From: Larix kaempferi
Lineage: Eukaryota; Streptophyta; Pinopsida; Pinales; Pinaceae
Assembly: GCA_027924585.1 (NCBI GenBank)
Contig: BSBM01001719.1
Span: forward strand, 11,923,001-11,987,000
Reading direction: 5' to 3'
DNA: 64,000 nucleotides
In this document: one piece after another, positions 32,871-43,963 of the stretch
Position numbering within the stretch: the stretch's first letter is position 1
How the letters are laid out: each line of letters begins with the position of its first letter
Position numbers and translations under genes: made by a program
Notes under the pieces: model-generated
The model's database searches: none
What the model was told of the DNA's origin: nothing
What the model saw: the letters and a program-made list of their open reading frames with translations, nothing else

Positions 32871-33994
32871 GAGGGATTCAACAAAATTGGTCAAAATACC
32901 AAAATTCAAACAGTTCCTAGAAAAAAGGGGTGCTACTAGACCAAAGGTGGGTAATGTATCATGCAAACACCTAACTAGAAGTATTGTGAGTCAACAAATG
33001 ATATCCTCTGCAAGGTGATGAAATCCAAGTCAGACAATATAGAGTGTTGAATCAACGGCTAGATATCCCCCTATCGGGAGGGATACCAGGTAGACAATCC
33101 TAAAGAGTGGCAACTAGGATACCCCGTTCATGACACGTTCAGTTGGGTGAATCTGCAGTTTGGTTCTATCACCGTTGTACGCCCTCTTAGGTGTACACCG
33201 AGAACTTCGAAAGGTATCCTTCGGTTACTAAATGGACTGCGGTATTCCACTCAGATTTCCGGAACCAATCTGGCTACTTCAACCCTCCTAAGGGAGAGGC
33301 CTTCACGATAAATTGGTTGATAACCGTGTCAAAATCATAAGGGATTTTGGTACCGTAGAGGACAACCACTATGTTTCAAATGTAATAATTGAGGGGTGTT
33401 ATTGGAACACCTATCCCCTCAATTCTACCTAACTACAAAATTCTTTTAAGTGCTCCCCAAGTGGGGTTAAAAGTTTGTTGAGTTTAAGGTAAATTTTAAG
33501 GCTTAGTTTAAATTATGTGGCAAGGTGGATGCAAGTGTGGTATTTAAACTGAAATTGATTTGCCTCTCTTGGGTGATTGATTACAAATGAAAGAAAAGAC
33601 GCTTCCAGTTTTGCAAAAAATAAAGGCGTTTTTGAAATGTAAATGCTTGAAAAAACTATTCAAAAATAGTGGATCTTTGAAATAATTTAAAGGAAAGCAA
33701 ATAACATAAATATTTCAAGAAATAAATGGATCTCTTAAAAATTGCTTTGGGCAAACTATTGAGCAAATAAACAGTAAAACCTTGATCTAAATAAAATGCA
33801 GAAAATATTTCTTTCGATTACTGAAAATTTTTAAAAAGACTTTTAATGGAGCATATATAAATAGTAAAAGATTTAATAAGGCTGTAAAAATGCAGAAAAA
33901 TTAATGCTGTAAAATATGCTAAATGGGTAGAAAATACAGCAAAAAATATTTTCAAAAAAATTGGTCGAATTCAAAAAAAATTGCATCGCAGGTT

Positions 33995-34140
33995 TGGGGA
34001 AAACAGCCACGATGTGCAGCACGGGTTTCGGCCGCGCAATCGCGATGTGCAGCGCGGGTTTCGGTCACACAGTCGCGATGTGTAGCACGGCAAATGGCCG
34101 CGATGTGCAGCACGTAAAATGGCCGCGAAGCCACGGCACA
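33995..34140. repeat. 33-bp GC-rich minisatellite in the leader
   Basis: The unit CGCGATGTGCAGCGCGGGTT plus TCGGTCACACAGT recurs about four to five times with decay. It is related to the CGCGATGTTCATCGCG units at 23050-23235 in the same element. Confidence 0.75.
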
Positions 34141-34403
34141 CCGCGCAGAAAAAATCCGCGAGGTCGCGATGAGCCGCACGACTATCGGGCGAAAAGCCGC
34201 GAGGCGAAAGCCGTAAAACAGACGCCGAAAAATGAACCCGAAAATGGTAATTTCAGGCTGTTAATGGCAATAGAAAGGGCTAAGATCTAGAACAACAATG
34301 GATCTGCTGTCTAGGATGGTATATCTATAAATTAAAATGATTAAAACTAACAAAAACTAAGATCTAAAGAAAAAACCTGAGATCTAAGAATTTGAAGCCA
34401 GCG

Positions 34404-34420
34404 GGCCAGCGGAGTCGCCA
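34404..34420 (-). promoter_or_regulatory. Primer-binding site of the Tat-like element
   Basis: Minus strand TGGCGACTCCGCTGGCC starts 5 bases after the LTR end. This is the typical Tat-like TTTTTGGCGACTC context. I do not assign the primer tRNA. Confidence 0.65.
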
Positions 34421-34425
34421 AAAAC

Positions 34426-35111
34426 TATTGGCTTGGTTTTGCAACCAAGCTTTGTGCAATGGGCACCTATCAACAATGTGATAGCAGTTTCAATATTGAA
34501 AGCAAAAACAATTATAAACTAAATCTAAACTAGCATGTGCATATAACAAAAAAAAAGAATTAAAAACGATTCAAGAACAAGAAATAAAAGAATAGGTGTT
34601 TTGTATTAAGATACCTCAAATGGTGAGGATTTGTGTTGAGCAACTCCCAAGGTGAGTAGCTCCAAGCTCCAAAGGTCTCTTCTCCAAAATGCTGAAAATG
34701 GCCAAAAGTCTCATGAGAGATTTTGACAGCGTGAGGATAGGATGATGGATGGATGGAAAGTGAGGAGCCCCTACCACCTTTTTATAGTTTTTGGTGGTGG
34801 GGAATACCATTATGGTTTTAAGAAAACCAATGGTATTGACCAACATGGTTTAGGTATCTTTTCCCTCCTTTTTCCTTTTTTGAATATTTTGAATATTTTT
34901 ATTCCCTTTTTAATATTTTTGGGAATTCTTGACCCTTTTTTAGGGTTTTTATGTTTTTTGAGGAAAAATATTCATTTTGAGGGGAAAAAGGGGTGTATTA
35001 TGGTATTTTGGTGACCTTTTGATGGCTTTAGAGGCTCAAATGGTGGAAAAGTGGACAAATGGGTCATGTGAATAAGGAAATGAGCTAGTGAGCACTTTTT
35101 GGGTGTTAACA
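34426..35111 (-). repeat. Gypsy 5' LTR (686 bp)
   Basis: Begins TGTTAACACCC and ends CCAAGCCAATA on the minus strand, where the last CA is mutated to TA. Pair of 19447-20140. Confidence 0.92.
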
Positions 35112-35291
35112 CATGCTTAAGATTATTGTGTTTGATAGTATTAAGAATATACTAATGAAGGTATGATTATATATGAGACCTCAACGATAACACAATGATG
35201 ATACTAATAAGCATGCATAGTGATTAAGGATGAATATAAGTTCAAGGACAGGTAATCCAAGAAGCAAAGATCAAGAGGGAGGACACTCCAG

Positions 35292-35486
35292 TTGTTCCTG
35301 CAAGGAAGCAAAGATCAAGAAGGAGCACACTTCAATAGTTTCTGCAAGGATGCAGATATCCAGAGGGAGTTGACCACTTCTCACAATCCACATCAGAATG
35401 GAGCTGCAAAAAGAAAGCTACTTCAGCAGCTCCTGCAAGGAAGCAAAGACTCAGAGGGAGTCCACCCAACAAACAAACAAAGATAA
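35292..35486 (+). pseudogene. Copia integrase scrap between duplicated segments
   Basis: Within the 65-codon frame, F-C-K-D-A-D-I-Q-R-E-L-T-T-S-H-N-P-H-Q-N-G-A-A-K-R-K can be read. Its parts match the copia integrase E-block (L-T-T-x-x-x-P-x-Q-N-G-x-A-E-R-K), with the catalytic Glu changed to Lys. Imperfect copies of a TGCAAGGAAGCAAAGA-type segment lie on both sides and within. The rest of integrase, protease and gag are absent from this element. Confidence 0.6.
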
Positions 35487-35898
35487 GTATTTTAATTAAC
35501 ATTTCTTATTTTGTTTAAATAATATTGTTCAATCATGTATATGCTTATGTTCCTAGACTTAGGATATGTATTGTGCATATTAATGATTGCATTAATGAAC
35601 AGTATACTACTAATATGCATTTGATGGGTAAGTGGCCTATGGCACTATATAACATTTCATTGCTACTTATCTAGAATGAAACCTCTTTGCTGACATGTAG
35701 GGAGTAGTGCAAACTCGTAACAATGTTCTAGTAGAGATTGGAAGGCATCTAGAAAGTTACAGGATATGAATGAATGTTGTATTGAAGCACTGGCTAAAAT
35801 AATTGCATGACTGTATGACATATTTCTTTATGTGTAAGAATTTGTTATGAAAACTATAAGATGTTTTCTAATCATACAATTTAACTTGTTGTGTAGGA
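35487..35898 (+). other. Noncoding stretch inside copia pol, intron-like
   Basis: AT-rich, no ORF. It begins near AAGTATTTT and ends TTGTGTAG|GAAAG, a plausible acceptor. The homologous segment on the minus strand near 7980-8430 has the same boundaries. It may be an intron or simply replaced pol sequence. Confidence 0.35.
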
Positions 35899-35899
35899 A

Positions 35900-37398
35900 A
35901 GATCGTATATCATCACCTACAAAAGAAGGACTACAACATTTGTTCAGCAACAAAGTTATCTATTGAAAATATTGAAGATATTGAAGTTCCTAGGATCTGG
36001 GAAGAATGCCATGATCGAGGAGTACCAATCGATCATGAAGATGTTTGGGATGCAGTCCTAAGACCTAAAGGGTAGTTTGTAGTGACTTCCAAGAGGATCT
36101 ACAAGATCAAGCATGATGCAGGTGGTAGCATAGAGACTTTTGCTCCTGTAGCCAGATACACTTCCATTAGATCAGTACTTGCTCTAGCTGCAGTGATGAA
36201 GTGAAAGATACACCAGATGGATTTCAAGACAGCCTTCTTGAATGGTGTAGTTGAAGAAGAAGTGTATGTGGAGAAGCCAATTGGTTCTAACACACATGAC
36301 AGGGAGTCATATATGTGTAGAACTTGGTATGGTAGGATAGACAGCTTTCTATCCAGTTTGGGCTTTACCAAGAGTAAAGCGGATTCCAACCTTTACTACA
36401 AGGTTGAGGAAGGGAATCTTGTGATTCTGCTCTTGTATGTGGATGAACTGTTTGTTACAGGTGAAGATAGATTGATTACCGACACACAGAGGAAGCTTGC
36501 TGCCAAGTTCGATATGAAAGACTTGGGAATGATGCACTGTTTCCTAGGTATGGAGGTGTGGCAGAGTGCATATGGGATCTTCCTTGGTCAAAAGAAGTAC
36601 ACAGTAGATATCCTGAAGAGATTCGAGATGATGGATTGCAAGGCCATGGCCACACCTATGACATCGAATCTGAAGCTTCTATGTGATGCTTCATCTAAGC
36701 CAGTTGATGTCTCTATGCATCGTCAGATGATTGGATCCTTAATGTACCTGACGAACATGAGACCAGATATTTGCTTTGTTGTGAACACATTGAGACAGTT
36801 CCTGACAGATCCGAGGAGTGTTCACCTGATTGCTGTAAAGCATATTCTGAGGTACCTGAAGGGTACAGTTGATTATGGGCTCAAGTATGAAGCGAATCAA
36901 AATTTTAACCTACAAGGTTATGTTGATTCAGATTGGGTAGGCAGTGCTACAGATAGGAAGAGCACATCTGGGTGCTGCTTCAGTATGGGATCAGGTGTGA
37001 TCGCTTGGTTTAGCAGGAAGCAGTCCTGCGTAGCACTGAGTACAGTTGAGGCAGAGTATGTTGTAGCCTGTTCAGCTAGTTGTGAGGCAGTATGGCTACG
37101 GAAGCCACTGTCTGAGTTATTTGATATCCCATTGGATGCTACTGGTATCTTCTATGATAACCAGAGTTGTGTGAAGTTGTCTAAGAACCCAGTGTTTCAT
37201 GACAGGTCGAAACACATAGAGATCAAATATCACTATATCAGGGATATGGTGCAGAGAGGAGCAGTCAAGCTCCTGTATGTTGTGACGGACGAGCAGATTG
37301 CAGATGTGCTGACGAAGCCACTAGCCACGGTGAAGTTCGAGTACTTCAAGGAGAGGCTTGGCGTTCTTCAGATCGACGACACTTCGAGGAAGAAGTGA
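35900..37398 (+). pseudogene. Copia reverse transcriptase and RNase H, internally deleted
   Basis: One plus-strand frame with stops at 36073 and about 36202. It reads V-V-T-S-K-R-I-Y-K-I-K-H, F-A-P-V-A-R-Y-T-S, M-D-F-K-T-A-F-L-N-G, then the catalytic box Y-V-D-E-L, where the second Asp of YVDD is Glu (codon 36445-36447). Two in-frame losses are visible. One is between G-G-S-I-E and T-F-A-P-V. The other is just before W-Y-G-R-I-D, removing the block that usually precedes it. The RNase H part is complete, with V-D-S-D-W-V-G, S-T-V-E-A-E-Y and Y-D-N-Q-S, ending in the usual T-K-P-L-A tail. Dead as RT. Confidence 0.88.
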
Positions 37399-37439
37399 TT
37401 GACACATTTTCTAAAACCATTCCAAGCATGTTGGAAGGA

Positions 37440-38035
37440 GGGACCTTCACATGGCTGTGGATGTAAATGTTGGATGATGAGCATCAGGATGATGCTCTAG
37501 TTACTGCTCTGTATATGCATCAGGATGATGCTGGACATGATCAGTTGGATCATTTATGTACGCATCATGTTGGATGCTGAATATGATCAGTTGGATCATC
37601 TATATGTATGTATGCATCATGTTGAATGCTAGATATGATCAGTTGGATCATTTGTATGTATTTTGTATATGCATCATGTTGGATGCTTGGACCATGTATT
37701 TGTATATGTATCAGGTGGATACTATGTATGATCAGGTAGATCATGTATGTTGATATATATCAGGTGGATACATTGTGTGGATCGTGTATCTATGTATGTA
37801 TTAGGTGGATACATTGTATGATCAATTGGATCATGTATGATGATATGTATCAGGTAGATACTTGGTATGCATCAGGTAGATGCATTATATGATCAGGATG
37901 ATCATGGATGACGAGCTTCAGGATGTTGCTCCAGATGACGTGCAGCAAGATGTTGCAGTGATGATGATCAGGATGATCATGTGTACATCAAGATGATGTA
38001 TGGTGAGTATCAGTTTGATACTCTATGGTCGTGGA
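37440..38035 (+). repeat. GATCAG/GGATCAT microrepeats in the copia 3'UTR
   Basis: About 600 bp built of short variants of TATGATCAGTTGGATCAT and TATCAGGTGGATAC, with GATC at high density. No coding sense. Confidence 0.75.
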
Positions 38036-38039
38036 TCAG

Positions 38040-38640
38040 GTTGTGCAGATAAGCATATAATTTGGCCCTGGGAGATTTGCAGATAGTATTTCGAGGTTTT
38101 GCCTATGGCATGTAATCTGGCCCTGGGATATATGGAAAATGCTCTTTCGAGGTTTTGCTTTGGTAGGACATATAATTTGGCCCTGTGAGATCTGCAGATA
38201 GTCTTTCTAGGTTTTTCCTATGGCATATAATCTGGCCCTGGGATATCTAGCAGATGCTCTTTCGAGGTTTTGTCCTATGGCATATAATATGTCCCTGGGA
38301 GATCCGATAGTTTGGGCTGTGTGCCCGTAACAAGTCCTGGGATGCTCTTGTGAGTTTTTTCCATGACCACATGTAATATGTCCTTGGGAGATCCTATAGG
38401 TAGAACTATGTGCTCGTAACAGCCTGGGATGCTCTTGCGAGGTTTTGTGGTGACCACATGTAATATTTCCCTGGGAGATCCTATAGGTAGAGTTGTGTGC
38501 TCGTAACAGCCTGGGATGCTCTTGCGAGGTTTTGTGGTGAGGTCACATGTAATTTGGCCCTGGGAGATCCTTTAGGTAGAGTCGTGTGCTCGTAACAGCC
38601 TGGGATGCTCTTTCAAGGTTTCGTGACGCACGTAATAAGT
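38040..38640 (+). repeat. Two-level tandem repeats before the copia 3' LTR
   Basis: First about four units of ~57 bp (CATATAATCTGGCCCTGGGA ... TTTCGAGGTTTTG), then about four longer units of ~110 bp that add GTGTGCTCGTAACAGCCTGGG. The second level looks like an expansion of the first. Confidence 0.8.
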
Positions 38641-38875
38641 CTTGAGGATTCCACAGTATGGCCAGTGATGATGAAGACCTGCAGGTGGTGGGCCTACATC
38701 CAGTATGAAAAAGGACTGGCTCTGTAGAAATTCCTATGACGAGTAGATTCAGAGATTGATTGAGATAGCAGCAGTAGTGACGATGACGATGATTCGAGGA
38801 TGATGATTCGCTGATGATGATCCAGAGAAGAAGACTTGTGCTAGCAGATCTGTGTCGAGAAATACCTTCCTAGTT

Positions 38876-38884
38876 AAGAGGGAG
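38876..38884 (+). promoter_or_regulatory. Copia polypurine tract
   Basis: AAGAGGGAG directly before the 3' LTR. Confidence 0.75.
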
Positions 38885-39584
38885 TGTTGATGTATATTAA
38901 CTTCGGAATGTATTTCACCCATGTATTTCATATATGTATTTTGTACTCCCATAGAGATGGTATTATTCCTCTATACATAAGCGTTTGTATTCCTATAGAG
39001 ATCTTATTATTCCTCTATACGAAAGTGTCATCATTTATATTGTAAGTGTCGTAACTTATACTTGATGGGTTATTAGACCACCTTGTTGGGTTCAGCCCTG
39101 TATAATTCATTTGGGTCGAAGGGTTATTATACCACCCTATTGGGGGTTGGCCATGTGGGTCAAAGGGTTATTAGACCACCAAGTGTGGGATTGGCCCGGA
39201 TTAAGTTAACCATGGGTTAAGCTAGACATGTAGGCCCCATTAGTTTATTGGGCAGGACAGGACAAGTATAAATAGAGATCGGGAGATCTCTATTTGATCA
39301 TTCATTCACACACTTCTCTCATTCAGAAAGTGGTGCACTTATGAGGAGGAGGCTTTGCTGCTAGGAGAAGACTATCTCTTGTATTCTGGTTGTATCATTG
39401 CTCTATCTATCTCTAAGGAAGTTATTGGGGTTTTTCACCTTTATGGTTTTCCCCAAGTAAACTCTGTGTCTCTTGTGTGCTTGCATTATTGTGTCCATGA
39501 TTGATATGTTGTAGATTTGTTGTACATGTTGTTCTCTCAGTTAAGATCCTAGATCAGATTGAAGTAAATTCTGAAAATTTAACA
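38885..39584 (+). repeat. Copia 3' LTR (700 bp)
   Basis: Pair of 16744-17400, with one extra unit of about 43 bp near 39110-39170. TATA at 39267, same hairpin. Followed by TSD ATTTG. Confidence 0.92.
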
Positions 39585-40554
39585 ATTTGTTCATATCATG
39601 AAGACATTTTCCATGCAATAGAATAAACTCTCATTAAGTACAATCTCATAGTGCCACCACAAATATGATCCTAAACATGTACATAGGCCCTATCATTTAT
39701 AGCATCAATAATTTACCATGGATGCAACATATTAGCATTTGTTTTGCTAGCATGCAATTGGAAACAGAAATGTTGACTACTAATCAATGACTGGGTTCTA
39801 TTTTATAGACTATGGATGTCTACGCTAAATTGTTGGTCATAATAATTTTTTTGTATCAGAAAATGTAACAGGCAATTTTTATATTGTATCATATGCACTG
39901 GCCATAGAAAGAGGAGAAATTCCCAAATCAATTATATCAATGCAATTGAAGTTTCCCATACCATTTTCAAACAACATATCAGTTTTTTCCTCTAATATTG
40001 AACTTGTAAATAAATATATTCACTGGTAATGAACATTTGGTCGTTATCCTACATGGCACAGATGTCCAAGTTAAATTACCTACTACAATTTCATAGTGTC
40101 ACTCCATTTTTGCTCCTAAACATGTACAAAATCCCCGGCATCCATAGCTTGAAGACTTTATCATAGCTTCAAATACTTTCAATGCACTTGCTATTGAATG
40201 AATGTATTTGTTCATATCAAGTAGACATTTTCTATGCAATAGAACAAAGTCTAATCGAGTAAAATTACATAGTGCCACTACAAATTTGATCCTAAGCATG
40301 AACAGAAGCCCTAGCATTCATAGCATCAAGACTTTACCATAGCTGCAAAATATTAGCATTTTTTTGCTACCATGCAATTGGAAATAGAATTGTTGACTAC
40401 TAATCAATTATTGGGCCCTATTTTATAGACTATGGATGTTTACGTTAAATTTTATCGCAATCTCATAATAAGAATGCTATTTTCATGTCATACAAATGCA
40501 CAACTAATAGTATTTTCCAGGATGAATACCTTGCACGAGGATCTAGAAAAATGG
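39585..40554. repeat. Right part of tandem unit copy 2 and all of copy 3
   Basis: 39590-39900 and 40211-40440 align closely at a period of about 621 bp. 40205-40213 is the uninterrupted equivalent of the copia insertion site, and 39935-39945 that of the foldback insertion site. On the minus strand, 40317-40099 encodes N-K-Y-I-H-S-I-A-S-A-L, shared with the left copies. No intact gene. Confidence 0.7.
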
Positions 40555-43500
40555 TTTCCATGCATTGTGAGTTGTTATGACCACATTCATGGCTCTATCA
40601 TTTTAGACTCAAGACATGTTTGTACATTTTTCTTTTATCGCATTGCTTTCATAACATTGGAAAATAAAATTGTGCATTACACTTCCTCTAGTTCTGATTT
40701 GCTCTTAAATTATGGCTATCCAAGTGACATCAGTCATTCGGCATATTAGTTTATCATTTCCGATGAGGACCTATGCATTTTAAACTAATAGCAAAGTATT
40801 CACACTACAAATAATTGACCCTAATCCTGCTATGTGCAGTAATTGGAAACAACTTTCTAACAACATTCGTAGACGCCATCAAATTCATAATTGGCACTAG
40901 TTGATACATGTCATAGATTAATACTAGTTGCAACTCTCCTTTGATTGAAATCCGAACTAGTTGCTCAAGAAAACCACTGGATTATCACCTAACAAGCCTA
41001 ATCCAATATGCAATAGAAAACAAGCACATGTGTCTAAAAACTTGTCACAACATTTTACTATGACAATGATTTTGAAAATTTGCAACCAGATTGAAAGCAA
41101 CATAAGACTTCCATCAAAGTTCTAAATAGAAAGAAAATATGTTGCCTATTTTTCAATAATTGCTACTATCAAAATAGTAGAATTGTTCAAAACAATTGTT
41201 TGTAGCATACACATAGTCCATGTTCCAAATTAATTACAGGGTGTCTTTGCCAACAAACCTATGCACCTATTTTTTCTGGTTTTTTATTTTATTTTATTTT
41301 TCTTTGTGTTTTTTTTGTGTCAAAAATGTAATAGGCAATTTCTATATTTTAGAGTTTTTTACTGCAGATATATTAGACCATGTTAATTCTCTACTAACCT
41401 TCAAATACCTAAATAGCCTGAGAACATCCATATCAAAGCAATTCAACAATCTAGTATTCATCGAGAACTAGGCATAGCAATAGGAATCCTAGCAAAATAT
41501 TTTATTATTTCTTATCTTCTTGATTCAAATATAAGTATATTCATCTCATACGTTCATTTGCATAACCACCATCATGATTCTGCTTGCAAAAAAAAATAAC
41601 AAACATAGAGGAAAATGACATCCACTTTCTAATTTGCAAAGTCGATGCATTCAAACAAGAACACTTTTTTTCTTATAGCAAATGCCCTTTAATATTGGAT
41701 TTAAACTAAAAGGAAATGGCACTTATCTAGGCCAAGGCACTATGGTCCTTTTTTTTCTTGGCACCCCAAACTAGATACAAGTTAATTGCAAAATCAAAGA
41801 TCTATGACCAGCCTTAGGAAACCTATCAATAGTGGTGACTATCTGTATCTAAAAACTTGCTAGCATATTTCGCTATGATGACAACTTTAAAGACCTAAAA
41901 TCACTTCGGGACCAATGGGAATGTCTATTAGACAAAATAGCAAGGCCATTTTTGTCCATTTGTTATCATTTTAGTAACATATAATAACATGATCTCTTGT
42001 TCATATGTCAAAGCAATGTCCCAAGCAATTGATATATTTAACCATCAATTGCATTGAAACCAATACAAGGCTTTTGTTCTAAGACTTTTCCTAACCCTAG
42101 AACAAGTTTCTAAACTCACAACTCTAAAACCAGAAGGTGGGGGGGAGAAAAACGGCAAATAGTCTCTGCACCTTTTCATTGCTACAGTTAATATCACAAT
42201 ATAAATCAGACAAATACACTGTCAAAAAAGCAGCAATTGGGAAAAATTACTTTAAATATGCTCTAGAGTCGCCACGTAAAAGTCTAACCACCATAGAAAT
42301 AAATAAATAAATAACCAGAATTAACAAAACGACATACATTGATTTCCAGGCATTTTCAATGGTAGGGAAATGAGTTTTCCTCTCTGGTCAAAATGGTTTT
42401 ATATTGATATCCAACGGCCAAAAAATATTTCTTGCATGATAAGTGTAAAGAACCAACTACCTGCAATCCAAAATTTCTAATCTAGTGCCCATCACCATCC
42501 AAGCCTAAATCCATTCATGCTCACGCAAAATCGGCAAGAAGACCACCATGCAGTAACACCTAGTTTAACATCGACAAACACAACAATTGACACATACTCT
42601 ACAGTTTACAGTTCCAATCCCTTTCACACAAGCAATAGAATTCCCAAATCGCATGTTCAATAGCAAAACAACCATTGTTGTTAATTCAAAGCACACGTAC
42701 ATAATCCTCGAACAAGACCATTGACATAGCATTCAAAAAATTCCATAGGTATTCAAACCTTGGAAGAGACATTTGCATCATACCTCCTAACAAAAAAAAG
42801 CAAAATAATTAGATTCTAAACAATGCAAACTGATGATCACAACCCAACATATATTACTCAATTACACAACAATATGCAGAACACCCAAATAAATTTGAGT
42901 ACCCTGCATGTTTCACACTATGGAAAAGATACCCACACGGAAGCTCTGAGACAATAATTCAATCCAAGGTCATTTCATAAATCCCCAAGTAGTTTGAGCC
43001 CCAAATACATATTTCACTTTCAGTTCTCTATACAATACAAAACACCCACCACAATTCAAGTGGAAACGATAGGGAATCCTTGCAACATAGAACCAGAAGT
43101 AATTTCGGCCCAAAACACACATTTTGGTTTTTAGGTTTTACAACCGCACAGAACAATAACCATAATTCAAAAGCAAATGACACAAAATCTCTGCAACAAA
43201 TTTTGCATTCAATTTCCCTATGACAGCATAATTCATTACGAAGGACGATGAGCTTGAACAAGTTGTCCCTTTTATCCTTGGAAACAACGACCCTCGATTT
43301 CTTCTAAAAACCCTCTATACAATTTCCTTTCTTTTGCAATACCTAATAAAATCGAACAACAAACATGTCAAAAACCAACAACAAGTATGGGAATTGCATC
43401 AAATTTAACACATTTAGTTCAAGTTAACTTGTTGAAGACTAAGTTCAAGAAGCGGCCACAAGATCAACACCTTCTCGACCAAGTCCCAAATACACAAAAT

Positions 43501-43790
43501 CCTAATAGTACAATGGTCACATCCCTCAACACCTGCAACCAAACACACAATTCTGATTCAAAAAATAGATGACGCAAAGCTGAATACCCTCATACGCCGA
43601 AGAAACAAGGCCATGTTGAACAACTGATAGCATTTGATTCACCAAACGAAGACCCAAACCTCCGCACAATAGAATGGCACAAGGTAAATGCCAACTAGAA
43701 ACTTCTCCACACCTCAAGGCCAATATACAATAAAAACCACATAAAACACATTGCTTGATGCCCACCAACAGTAAATGCAAAGGGCGGTCT
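40555..43790. other. AT-rich region with no recognised gene
   Basis: ORFs of up to 105 codons show no family motif. A weak ~118-bp duplication lies at 43040-43210: the minus-strand translation repeats F-x-L-E-L-W-x-x-F-C twice. It could hold remnants or introns of an old gene. I see nothing decisive. Confidence 0.5.
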
Positions 43791-43950
43791 CTGTTGTTAG
43801 AGAAAGTGTTCCTATAGTCGGGTTGAGACTACCAACATACTGGGGTAAAATATAGACATACAAGGTTCTGCAAGTACAATTATTAAGCAAGGAGATTATA
43901 AGTACTTAAGTGTCGTCATAGACGAAGAAGTGCCAATTTTGGCTATAAAA

Positions 43951-43963
43951 TATGCCCCCTAAT
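43951..43963 (-). promoter_or_regulatory. Polypurine-tract-like run
   Basis: Minus strand ATTAGGGGGCATA, like the CAGGGGGCAATC tract of the first Tat-like element. It marks the approximate 3' end of the internal region. Confidence 0.45.

Larger units (their letters stand above)
32568..34403 (-). other. 5' leader of the Tat-like element
   Basis: About 1.8 kb between the PBS and gag without a convincing ORF. It contains a 14-bp perfect hairpin at 32839-32870 and a GC-rich 33-bp minisatellite at about 34000-34140 in otherwise AT-rich sequence. Confidence 0.7.
19447..35111 (-). mobile_element. Tat-like Ty3/gypsy element (15.7 kb) with antisense gene and dual RNase H
   Basis: On the minus strand: 5' LTR 35111-34426, PBS, a 1.8-kb leader, gag, zinc knuckle, protease, two further knuckles, RT, gypsy-type RNase H, integrase, a second RNase H, then a 5-kb 3' region with an antisense gene on the plus strand, tandem repeats, PPT and 3' LTR 20140-19447. 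TSD is CATGT/CATGC. Coding frames are A (gag), B (knuckle through RT) and C (end of RT through integrase), with shifts near 30775 and 27660 and several stops, so it is a recent but dead copy. The LTRs differ by only scattered substitutions and short indels. Confidence 0.9.
16744..39584 (+). mobile_element. Ty1/copia LTR retrotransposon with two LTRs, hosting a nested gypsy element
   Basis: LTRs at 16744-17400 and 38885-39584 begin TGTTGATG and end TTTAACA. A tRNA-iMet-type PBS follows the first and a purine tract precedes the second. The 5-bp duplication ATTTG flanks the whole (16739-16743 and 39585-39589). Without the gypsy at 19447-35111 it is about 7.2 kb. Inside are a leader of about 3 kb without gag, a short integrase scrap, a broken RT-RNase H, and long tandem repeats before the 3' LTR. 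Gag, protease and most of integrase are missing, so mobility would have needed proteins from other copies. Confidence 0.9.

Noticed and set aside
40555-43790. Host gene with introns
   Set aside because: AT-rich sequence and a few splice-like sites, but no ORF with a recognisable domain and no consistent codon pattern.
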